Part shown: one piece after another, positions 1 through 5,137 of the stretch | Position numbering within the stretch: position 1 is the first letter of the stretch | Layout of the letters: each line of letters starts with the position of its first letter | Assembly: GCA_051011595.1 (NCBI GenBank) | Contig: JBPCTQ010000187.1 | Coordinates: 1-9,898 of the forward strand | Direction: 5' to 3' | Origin: JAOUEE01 sp051011595 | GTDB taxonomy: Bacteria > Actinomycetota > Acidimicrobiia > Acidimicrobiales > SHLQ01 | DNA length: 9,898 nucleotides | Notes under the pieces: model-generated | The model's input: the letters and a program-made list of their open reading frames with translations, nothing else | Told to the model about the DNA's origin: nothing | Database searches by the model: none | Position numbers and translations under genes: made by a program

Positions 1-660
1 CTCGTAGGCCTCGTGAAACGACGGAATGGCGTCCTTGACGCCGGCGCCGCCGATGGGGATCCATCCGTGGCCGAACTCGGCGACGTGGGCTACCAGGGTG
101 GGGCCGGGCGCACCACCCACCAGGACGGGCGGGCTCGGTTGTTGCACCGGCTTGGGCCATGCCGCCGCCGGTTCGAAGTCGACGAACGCCCCGCGGTACT
201 GGGCTTCGTCGTCGGCCCACAGTCGCTGCATGGCCAAGACCCACTCACGAACCATGCCCCGGCGGCTGGCGAAGTCGATGCCGTGGTTCTCCATCTCTTC
301 CCGGTTCCAGCCGTAGCCGATGCCCAACACGAACCGTCCCTCGCTGATGTGATCAACCGTCGCAATGGCCTTGGCCAGGGCGATGGGATCGTGCTGGATC
401 ACCAGGGCGATGCCCGTTCCCAGCAGGATGCGGTCGGTGACCGCGGCGGCCGCGCCCAGCGCGACGTAGGGATCGGGCGATCGGTAGTACTGGTCCTCGA
501 GGACGGGGGTGCCAGTGGGGGCGGGTGTGCGGCGGCTGGTCGGGATGTGGGTGTGTTCGGGGATGTAGAGGCTGTGGAAACCACGGGCCTCGACCTCACG
601 AGCCAGATCGACGATGTCGTGGCTCACATCGGTGAGATGGATGGTGACCCCGAGGTGCAT
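1..660 (-). CDS. LLM-class flavin/F420-dependent oxidoreductase (C-terminus cut by window edge)
   Basis: A luciferase-like monooxygenase (LLM) family enzyme, a TIM-barrel oxidoreductase that in actinobacteria normally uses reduced F420 or FMN; the substrate cannot be told from sequence. The visible 220 residues begin MHLGVTIHLTDV and show the usual order of landmarks: an early IPEHTH stretch (residues 33-38), strand/helix LLGTGIALVIQHDPIALAK (79-97), TVDHISEGRFVLGIGYGW (101-118) followed by NREEMENHG, and the PPVLVGGAPGP segment (177-187). These fit the actinobacterial 'F420-dependent LLM' subgroup closely. The reading frame stays open to base 1, so the C-terminal part is missing. It lies 30 bases after the methyltransferase stop on the same strand, so the two are probably co-transcribed. 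No Shine-Dalgarno is visible: the bases before the ATG read CCTCCT on the coding strand, the complement of an SD. Family assignment is secure; the cofactor is inferred. Confidence 0.9.
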   Translation of the reverse strand, partial: MHLGVTIHLTDVSHDIVDLAREVEARGFHSLYIPEHTHIPTSRRTPAPTGTPVLEDQYYRSPDPYVALGAAAAVTDRILLGTGIALVIQHDPIALAKAIATVDHISEGRFVLGIGYGWNREEMENHGIDFASRRGMVREWVLAMQRLWADDEAQYRGAFVDFEPAAAWPKPVQQPSPPVLVGGAPGPTLVAHVAEFGHGWIPIGGAGVKDAIPSFHEAYE

Positions 661-690
661 GCGAGGAGGTTACTGACCGGGGCCGACCGG

Positions 691-1488
691 TCACCGACAC
701 AGGAACAGCCCGGCATCCTTGGTCACGGCGAAATGGCCGTTGTCGGCAACGACTCTCTCGATCTCGCCGGTGAGAGCAGCTCGAGCCGGTTCGTCGAGCG
801 CCTCGCCCATCGGCGTGGAGAGCAGGAAGGCCAACAGTGGTTCGACCTCGGTCACCCGGAGGCCGTCGTCGTAGCGGCGACACTCGATCGAATCGAACGC
901 GGTGGCCAGCTGCTCCTCGCCGGTCTCGAGTCCGAACACCTCGCTGGTGTCGTCGATCGGTTCGTCGGGCACATGACGACGACGCAGCTCCTGGAACTCG
1001 GTCAGGTGGGCCATGCCGTTGGTGGCCACACAGGCCAGGCCTCCGGGCCGCAACACCCGTCGCAGCTCAGCGGCCGCCCGGGCTCTATCGGGCACGTGGT
1101 AGAGCGCGTGGTTACACACCACCACGTCGTAGGAATCGTCGGCGAAGGGGAGGTCCTGGACATCGGCCACCTGGCTCCGTATCCCTGCAATGCCGGTCAA
1201 CGCGTCAGCAGTGGTGTCCACCATGCCCGCCGAGAAATCAGTGACGGTCAGTTCCATCCCGTCGGGAAGGCGATCGGCGTTCTTGGCCCACAATGCTCCC
1301 GTGCCACAAGCCGCCTCCAACACCTGCGCCCCCGGCATCAGCGCCAATTGCTCGAACACCCACCGGTGCCAACCCTGCGGATTGATGCTGAAACGGTCGT
1401 GCAGGTTCATCCGGTCGCCGAGCTTCGAGCCGTCGACGTACTGCTCGTCTCGCAGATATTGCGGGTCACCGTCGGAGAACTTGTTCAC
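691..1488 (-). CDS. Class I SAM-dependent methyltransferase
   Basis: A Rossmann-fold methyltransferase (Methyltransf_11/25 type) transferring a methyl group from S-adenosylmethionine to an unknown, probably small-molecule, acceptor. With the GTG start it is 265 residues. Motif I is LEAACGTG (57-64), the acidic ribose-binding residue is likely D84 in TVTDFS, D109 and D112 sit in ADVQDLPF, motif IV is DVVVCNHALYHV (121-132) and the post-motif ELRRVLRPGG is at 141-150. The N-terminal NKF...YLRDEQYVDGSKL...GWHRWVF block looks typical of a methyltransferase subgroup that starts close to this block. I chose GTG at 1488 because a GGAAGG Shine-Dalgarno lies 8 bases upstream. Starting at the ATG at 1557 would add 23 unstructured-looking residues and overlap the start codon of the divergent EEP gene. 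The LLM oxidoreductase follows after 30 bases. The substrate is unknown. Confidence 0.87.
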   Translation of the reverse strand: MNKFSDGDPQYLRDEQYVDGSKLGDRMNLHDRFSINPQGWHRWVFEQLALMPGAQVLEAACGTGALWAKNADRLPDGMELTVTDFSAGMVDTTADALTGIAGIRSQVADVQDLPFADDSYDVVVCNHALYHVPDRARAAAELRRVLRPGGLACVATNGMAHLTEFQELRRRHVPDEPIDDTSEVFGLETGEEQLATAFDSIECRRYDDGLRVTEVEPLLAFLLSTPMGEALDEPARAALTGEIERVVADNGHFAVTKDAGLFLCR

Positions 1489-1496
1489 GCCACCCA

Positions 1497-1502
1497 CCTT
1501 CC
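1497..1502 (-). promoter_or_regulatory. Shine-Dalgarno that decides the methyltransferase start
   Basis: On the minus strand this reads GGAAGG and lies 8 bases before the GTG at 1488. It is the main reason for preferring that GTG over the in-frame ATG at 1557, which has no SD and no convincing TANNNT box before it. Confidence 0.55.
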
Positions 1503-1526
1503 CGTCCGGACACCGAAACAGACCTA

Positions 1527-1536
1527 CCACGCGTGG
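1527..1536. promoter_or_regulatory. 10-bp perfect palindrome in the divergent methyltransferase/EEP promoter region
   Basis: CCACGCGTGG is a perfect 10-bp palindrome lying 7 bases upstream of the EEP -10 hexamer and 38 bases upstream of the methyltransferase start. Its place between two divergent genes would suit a dimeric repressor. A short GC-rich palindrome in such DNA can also arise by chance, so the regulatory reading is inference. Confidence 0.3.
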
Positions 1537-1543
1537 GGCCGAA

Positions 1544-1549
1544 TAGGGT
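1544..1549 (+). promoter_or_regulatory. -10 element of a probable leaderless promoter for the EEP gene
   Basis: TAGGGT fits the actinobacterial -10 consensus TANNNT. Six bases separate its last T from the A of the EEP ATG, which places the transcription start on or next to the start codon. No good Shine-Dalgarno is required under this reading. No clear TTGACA-like -35 was found at the usual distance. Confidence 0.5.
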
Positions 1550-1555
1550 TCGGTC

Positions 1556-2419
1556 ATGCTCCGAATCGCGTCGCTCAATGCGGCCAGTCTGTTCGAAGCG
1601 GCGTGGTCTGATCGACGCCACGAGCTGGTGGCGTGGATCGATCGCCTCGAACCCGACATCGTGTGTCTTCAGGAGATGTGGCAATCGGCCACCGAACCCA
1701 ACACGGCCGAGTGGGTGGCCGATCAGGCCGCCCAACAGTGGCACTGGGTGTTCGGCGGTTGTGATCCGGGCGACGTGGGTCGTGGTGAACCGGTGGAGTT
1801 CGGTTCGGCGATCCTCAGCCGGTGGCCGATCGAGACCCACGAGATGATCCCCCTGCCGATCGATGAACAGCCGGCGCGCGACAACCCGTTCTTCACCATG
1901 CCGCTCGAACTGCTGCATGCCCGCACCAACAACATCGACGTGTTCAGCACCCACCTGGCTCCGCCGCCGGAGCAGGCCTATCACCGGGTGGCTCAGGTGC
2001 AGTTCATCGACGACGTCATCCGAGCCCGCAGCATCCCCGACGGGCCCCTACCCCCCATCCTGTGCGGCGACTTCAACGCCGAACCGAACTCCGACGAGAT
2101 CCGCTACCTGAGCGCACTGGCCACCATCGACGGCGCGAGCACTTACTACCAAGATGCCTGGCGGGCCACCGGAACCACCGAGCCGGGTTTCACCTGGGAC
2201 AGTCGCACCAACTCCATGGCCGCCGACCTCCATCTGCCACCCAAACGCATCGACTACGTGTTCGTCGGCGACCCGTTCCGTCGACCGGAGGGGGCCGGAC
2301 TGGTGGTCACCGCCGATCTGGCCTTTCACGAACCCATCACCGGATGTGACGCCAGCGATCACTACGGCCTCATCGTGGGAATCCGGTGGCCGCAACGGAC
2401 CACCATCTCGCCGGAATGA
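1556..2419 (+). CDS. Endonuclease/exonuclease/phosphatase (EEP) family hydrolase
   Basis: A metal-dependent phosphoesterase of the EEP/DNase I-like superfamily (the fold of exonuclease III, sphingomyelinase and inositol-phosphate phosphatases). At 287 residues it is a complete single-domain protein. Catalytic landmarks are all present: N8 in RIASLN, E40 in VCLQEMW, H133 in STHLAP, D172 and N174 in GDFNAEPNSDE, D233 in RIDYVFVGDP, and D268/H269 in SDHYGLI. There is no signal peptide, so it is probably cytoplasmic. The start is supported because the first beta strand (LRIASLN) begins at residue 2, as usual in the family, and by the leaderless-type TAGGGT box. Its stop overlaps the start of the next gene by four bases (ATGA), so translation is probably coupled. 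Whether the substrate is nucleic acid, a lipid or a small phosphodiester cannot be decided; the lack of obvious DNA-repair features and the short length fit a generic phosphoesterase. Confidence 0.88.
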   Translation: MLRIASLNAASLFEAAWSDRRHELVAWIDRLEPDIVCLQEMWQSATEPNTAEWVADQAAQQWHWVFGGCDPGDVGRGEPVEFGSAILSRWPIETHEMIPLPIDEQPARDNPFFTMPLELLHARTNNIDVFSTHLAPPPEQAYHRVAQVQFIDDVIRARSIPDGPLPPILCGDFNAEPNSDEIRYLSALATIDGASTYYQDAWRATGTTEPGFTWDSRTNSMAADLHLPPKRIDYVFVGDPFRRPEGAGLVVTADLAFHEPITGCDASDHYGLIVGIRWPQRTTISPE

Positions 2420-3051
2420 CCCGGCCCGGATGGGTGGTCGTGCTCAACGGCGCACCTCGGTCGGGCAAGAGCAGCCTGGCCGTCGCCCTGGCGGCGCAGG
2501 GCGGACCGACATGGACGATTCGCGGCGTGGATTCGGTGCTGGCGGCAACACCGTCGGACCTCCTGCCGGCCATGGGCCTGCGGCCGGGTGGGGAACGACC
2601 CGACCTCGAGCCACTGGTGCTCGACCAGGTCGGGGAGCTCTTCGACCATGTGGCGACCGACAGTCGATCGGGGCTCGACGTGGCCGTCGACATCGGCCTG
2701 CACGACCACTACTCGAGGCCGCTCGGTCTGTGGGCGCTGGCGGCCGACCGCTTGGGTGATGTGCCCGTGATGGTCGTGGGGGTGCGGTGTCCGCTGCCCG
2801 AGTTGATGCGGCGGCGCAACCTCGACCGGAGCGGCACCTACCAGGGTTCGACGCACGGTGATCCCGTACCCGAGGTCGTGGAGCGATGGGATCGGGCCGT
2901 CCACGACCCGGGGATCTACGACATCGAGATCGACACCTCGACCACGGCGCCGAAGGTCGGCGCGGCCAGGATCCTCCGCCGGCTGGATGGCCCGCCACCC
3001 CCGGCGGCACTTCGACAACACGGCGCCACCGACCGGCCCGGCGGCGCGTAG
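2416..3051 (+). CDS. Chloramphenicol phosphotransferase-like P-loop kinase
   Basis: A P-loop phosphotransferase of the CPT family (the Streptomyces venezuelae enzyme phosphorylates chloramphenicol on its primary hydroxyl). With ATG 2416 it has 211 residues. The Walker A is GAPRSGKS (12-19). The GVDS motif holds D39, the equivalent of the proposed catalytic base in CPT. VGVRCPLPELMRR (121-133) is the family's lid/specificity block, and AVHDPGIYDIEIDTS (161-175) matches the conserved VH...YD...DT ending. The start is set by the ATGA overlap with the EEP stop; a longer version from 2386 would overlap that gene by 34 bases. The proline/glycine-rich C-terminus after about residue 190 looks disordered. 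CPT relatives in soil and aquatic actinobacteria are common and many probably do not act on chloramphenicol, so resistance should not be assumed. The tRNA-Tyr gene follows after 44 bases. Confidence 0.8.
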   Translation: MTRPGWVVVLNGAPRSGKSSLAVALAAQGGPTWTIRGVDSVLAATPSDLLPAMGLRPGGERPDLEPLVLDQVGELFDHVATDSRSGLDVAVDIGLHDHYSRPLGLWALAADRLGDVPVMVVGVRCPLPELMRRRNLDRSGTYQGSTHGDPVPEVVERWDRAVHDPGIYDIEIDTSTTAPKVGAARILRRLDGPPPPAALRQHGATDRPGGA

Positions 3052-3079
3052 AACGGGCCGGATCCAATGGCGAAACGGC

Positions 3080-3085
3080 TACGCT
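3080..3085 (+). promoter_or_regulatory. -10 element of the tRNA-Tyr promoter
   Basis: TACGCT matches TANNNT and predicts transcription starting about 4 bases before the mature tRNA 5' end at 3096. It suggests the tRNA has its own promoter rather than relying on read-through from the phosphotransferase gene. No convincing -35 was identified. Confidence 0.45.
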
Positions 3086-3095
3086 GTGCGCTCCT

Positions 3096-3177
3096 GGGTC
3101 GGTGCCCGAGTGGCCAAAGGGAACGGGCTGTAAACCCGTCGGCATTGCCTTCGGAGGTTCAAATCCTCCCCGGCCCA
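3096..3177 (+). tRNA. tRNA-Tyr (anticodon GTA)
   Basis: The 82 bases fold as a class II tRNA with a long variable arm. The acceptor stem GGGTCGG (3096-3102) pairs with CCGGCCC (3170-3176), including one T-G pair, and the discriminator is A3177. The anticodon stem ACGGG/CCCGT (3123-3127/3135-3139) encloses the loop CTGTAAA, giving anticodon GTA at 3130-3132. The variable arm has a GGC/GCC stem, and the T arm is GGAGG-TTCAAAT-CCTCC ending at 3169. The terminal CCA is not encoded (CAC follows the discriminator), so it must be added by CCA-adding enzyme. There is no integrase or duplicated 3' end nearby to suggest use as an attachment site. Confidence 0.97.
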
Positions 3178-3180
3178 CAC

Positions 3181-3222
3181 CCACGACACCCGGAGCCATC
3201 GGTTCCGGGTGTTGGTGGTTTT
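3181..3222 (+). terminator. Rho-independent terminator of tRNA-Tyr
   Basis: ACACCCGGA (3186-3194) pairs with TCCGGGTGT (3204-3212) around a 9-base loop. A small internal loop separates this from CCAC/GTGG (3181-3184/3215-3218), giving a 13-bp stem followed at once by TTTT (3219-3222). It sits 3 bases after the tRNA and ends 6 bases before the stop codon of the converging acetyltransferase gene, so it also shields that gene from antisense transcription. Confidence 0.85.
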
Positions 3223-3228
3223 CGGCCG

Positions 3229-3714
3229 CTACAACAGCTTCTGCAGCAGCACCACGTCGAGCCATCGACCGAACTTGCGGCCCACCTCTCGCTCGACGCC
3301 CACCCGTTCGAATCCCAACGCCTCGTGCAGACCGATCGACGCCTCGTGGCCGCCGACGATCTTGGCGAACACGGCGTGGAAACCGTGTTTGGTGGCCAGG
3401 GCCAGCAACTCCTCGAGCAGCGCTCGGGCCAGGCCCCGACCGCGGTAGTCACGGTGCAGATAGATCGAGTCCTCGACCGACGTGCGATACGCCGCCCGGT
3501 CGCGGTAAGCCGACAACGATGCGAAGCCGGCCACCACACCGTCGACCTCGACCACCAGGACCGCATGGGCACCGGACCGGTCGCGGAGCCACGCTTCCTG
3601 GTCGGCCAGCGAACGCGGCTCGATGTCGAAAGTGACCGTCGACTCGAGCACCTCACGGTTGTAGATCTCCGCCACCCGAGGGGCATCCTCGACGGTGGCC
3701 GGCCGAATCAGCAT
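3229..3714 (-). CDS. GNAT N-acetyltransferase, phosphinothricin/methionine-sulfoximine acetyltransferase type
   Basis: A GCN5-related acetyltransferase that uses acetyl-CoA to acetylate an amine. At 161 residues it has the usual family length. The N-terminal MLIRPAT...IYNREVLESTVTFDIEPRS pattern (1-35), EDSIYLHRDYRGRGLARALLEEL (81-103, containing the acetyl-CoA pyrophosphate-binding RGRGLA loop) and the ending LHEALGFERVGVEREVGRKFGRWLDVV (129-155) are the signature of the PAT/YncA branch. That branch acetylates phosphinothricin, methionine sulfoximine or related amino-acid analogues. Start choice: ATG 3714 puts the first strand at residue 2 and is preceded by a leaderless-type TAGCCT box. The upstream in-frame start at 3759 would add an Arg/Pro-rich stretch reaching into the divergent promoter. 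The exact substrate, and whether it confers herbicide resistance, is not shown by sequence. Confidence 0.9.
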   Translation of the reverse strand: MLIRPATVEDAPRVAEIYNREVLESTVTFDIEPRSLADQEAWLRDRSGAHAVLVVEVDGVVAGFASLSAYRDRAAYRTSVEDSIYLHRDYRGRGLARALLEELLALATKHGFHAVFAKIVGGHEASIGLHEALGFERVGVEREVGRKFGRWLDVVLLQKLL

Positions 3715-3721
3715 GGCGATC

Positions 3722-3727
3722 AGGCTA
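3722..3727 (-). promoter_or_regulatory. -10 element of a probable leaderless promoter for the acetyltransferase
   Basis: On the minus strand the hexamer is TAGCCT (TANNNT), with 7 bases between it and the ATG at 3714, so transcription should begin at or beside the start codon. No Shine-Dalgarno is visible, which agrees with leaderless translation. Confidence 0.5.
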
Positions 3728-3767
3728 GGGCGCGGCCGCGATGGAGAACGGAATGGCAACCCCTAGC
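3724..3767. repeat. Inverted repeat spanning the divergent acetyltransferase/htpX promoters
   Basis: GCTAGGG (3724-3730) is the exact reverse complement of CCCTAGC (3761-3767). Each arm overlaps the -10 box of one of the two divergent genes, so the symmetry may simply reflect two similar promoters (CCCTAGCCT and CCCTAGCGT). A perfect 10-bp palindrome, CGCGGCCGCG (3731-3740), lies between the arms next to the left one. A shared regulator is possible but unproven. Confidence 0.4.
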
Positions 3768-3782
3768 GTGATGTTGCAGGAG
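3764..3782 (+). promoter_or_regulatory. htpX -10 box and Shine-Dalgarno
   Basis: TAGCGT (3764-3769) fits the TANNNT -10 consensus and predicts a start near 3776. AGGAG (3778-3782) lies 7 bases before the ATG at 3790. Unlike its divergent neighbour, htpX therefore seems to have a short leader with a proper ribosome binding site. Confidence 0.5.
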
Positions 3783-3789
3783 ACACACC

Positions 3790-4665
3790 ATGAAGAACAC
3801 CGCCAAGACCTTTGCCCTGTTGGCCGCCCTGGGTGGCCTGTTCGTGGTGTTCGGGAGCCTCATCGGCGGATCGAGCGGCGCCATCATCGGTCTGGTGTTG
3901 GGTCTGGTGATGGTGGGCGGTTCGTACTGGTTCAGCGACAAGCTGGCCATCAAGTCGGCGCGCGCCGTGGCCGTCAGCCGCGACCAGGCCCCGCAGTACT
4001 ACGCCATCATGGAAGAGCTCACCGCCCAGGCCGACATGCCCATGCCGGCGTTGTACGTGACGCCCAATCCCCAACCCAACGCCTTCGCCACCGGTCGCAA
4101 CCCGAACCATGCGGCCGTGGCCATCACCGAGGGCCTGGTGCAGATCCTCTCGTGGGACGAGATCCGCGGGGTGCTGGCCCACGAGCTGGCCCACATCCGC
4201 AACCGCGACATCCTCATCGGTTCGGTGGCCGCCGCCATCGGGATGGCCATCACCTTCCTGGCCGTCATGGCCCGGTGGGGAGCCATGTTCGGTGGCGGAC
4301 GTGATGGTGACCGCAACCCGATCGCCATCCTGGCCATGAGCATCCTTGCTCCGATGGCTGCTGCTCTCATCCAGGCGGCCGTCAGTCGCAGTCGTGAGTT
4401 CCAGGCCGACGAGTCGGTGGCGAAGCTGATCGGCACGGGCGAGCCGCTGGCTCGAGCCCTCGAGAAGCTGTCGGCCACCGCCGAGCGCATCCCCGCCGCA
4501 TCAGTCGACCCCAACCAGGCCTCGGCGTACATCGTCAACCCGCTCAAAGCCCAGGCTCGCGGTGGAGCCGGCGGACGGGGCGGTCTGGCCAAGATGTTCA
4601 GCACCCACCCGCCTGCGGAGCTGCGCATCGAACGACTGCGCTCGTTCGACTCCCCCATCAGCTGA
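3790..4665 (+). CDS. htpX: Membrane zinc metalloprotease HtpX
   Basis: HtpX is an M48-family membrane endopeptidase with its active site facing the cytoplasm; it degrades misfolded membrane proteins as part of envelope stress control. At 291 residues it has the normal length. Two hydrophobic segments open the protein (about 8-27 and 29-48), and two more hydrophobic stretches follow the active site (about 141-162 and 177-198). The zinc site is HELAH (H131, E132, H135), with the third ligand probably E203 in SREFQADE. PNPQPNAFATGRNP (92-105) and FSTHPPAELRIERL near the C-terminus are hallmark family blocks. A Gly-rich loop (GGAGGRGG, about residues 258-265) precedes the latter and is commonly variable. 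The start is fixed by AGGAG seven bases upstream and the MKNTAK N-terminus. The DinB-like gene begins four bases after the stop, so the two are likely co-transcribed. Confidence 0.96.
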   Translation: MKNTAKTFALLAALGGLFVVFGSLIGGSSGAIIGLVLGLVMVGGSYWFSDKLAIKSARAVAVSRDQAPQYYAIMEELTAQADMPMPALYVTPNPQPNAFATGRNPNHAAVAITEGLVQILSWDEIRGVLAHELAHIRNRDILIGSVAAAIGMAITFLAVMARWGAMFGGGRDGDRNPIAILAMSILAPMAAALIQAAVSRSREFQADESVAKLIGTGEPLARALEKLSATAERIPAASVDPNQASAYIVNPLKAQARGGAGGRGGLAKMFSTHPPAELRIERLRSFDSPIS

Positions 4666-4669
4666 CCCG

Positions 4670-5125
4670 ATGGAACTGGGCGTCGCCGACTATCTGGCCT
4701 TCGTCGACGTCACCCTCGACGGTTATCGCCGAGCCATCGATCGTCTCGACGACACATCGGCCAACACCACCCCGCCCCTACCCGGAGCCAACACCGGTTA
4801 CGCACTCGTGACCCACGCCACCAGCGCCACCCGCTGGTGGCTGCTCCACATCCTGGCCGGCCAGTCCACCGACCGGCAGCGCGACGACGAGTTCACCAGC
4901 CACGGACCGGTCTCCGACCTGCACGATGCGATCAGTCGGCTGCACACCGACCTGCACGAGGCGGCGCCGACACTGGGCACCGTTTCGGCGTTGGCCAACG
5001 ATCCGGGCTGGGCCCCCGAAGGTCGGGCCTGGACGGTGGGTGGGGTACTCATGCACGCCTACGAGGAACTGGCCCAACACCTCGGCCATCTGGAGATCAC
5101 CGTCGACCTCGTCGCTCCCGGCTGA
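4670..5125 (+). CDS. DinB/DUF664 family four-helix protein
   Basis: A 151-residue protein of the DinB/YfiT-like (DUF664) fold, a four-helix bundle that usually binds a divalent metal through histidines. In actinobacteria the fold includes mycothiol-dependent enzymes as well as many proteins of unknown role. Visible landmarks are the initial helix MELGVADYLAFVDVTLDGYRR, TGYALVTHATSATRWWLLHI (42-61, with H49 as candidate ligand), RAWTVGGVLMHAYEELAQHLGHLEI (119-143, with H129, H137 and H140), and the closing EITVDLV. I chose ATG 4670 because the first helix begins there and it lies 4 bases after the htpX stop. The upstream in-frame ATG at 4562 lies wholly inside htpX and encodes an atypical sequence. 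Calling it DNA-damage-inducible would be wrong on this evidence; a thiol-transfer or metal-dependent enzymatic role is a guess. It converges on the sulfatase gene with a 12-base gap and no visible terminator. Confidence 0.85.
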   Translation: MELGVADYLAFVDVTLDGYRRAIDRLDDTSANTTPPLPGANTGYALVTHATSATRWWLLHILAGQSTDRQRDDEFTSHGPVSDLHDAISRLHTDLHEAAPTLGTVSALANDPGWAPEGRAWTVGGVLMHAYEELAQHLGHLEITVDLVAPG

Positions 5126-5137
5126 CCACCACCGCCC

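Noticed and set aside
13..1611. A 532-codon open frame on the plus strand across the LLM and methyltransferase genes
   Set aside because: It is the antisense of two well-recognised genes; high GC keeps the frame open, the product has no family features and it spans both genes plus their gap.
3096..3177. tRNA-Tyr as an attachment site for an integrated element
   Set aside because: There is no integrase, no repeat of the tRNA 3' end in the window, and the following genes are ordinary chromosomal ones.
2444..3265. A 273-codon minus-strand frame opposite the phosphotransferase gene and tRNA-Tyr
   Set aside because: It passes through a tRNA gene and its terminator and is Arg/Pro/Ala-rich, typical of a GC-rich shadow frame.
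4562..4669. A longer DinB-family protein starting inside htpX at 4562
   Set aside because: The extra residues are encoded wholly in the overlapping htpX 3' end and look like shadow sequence; the family's first helix begins at 4670.
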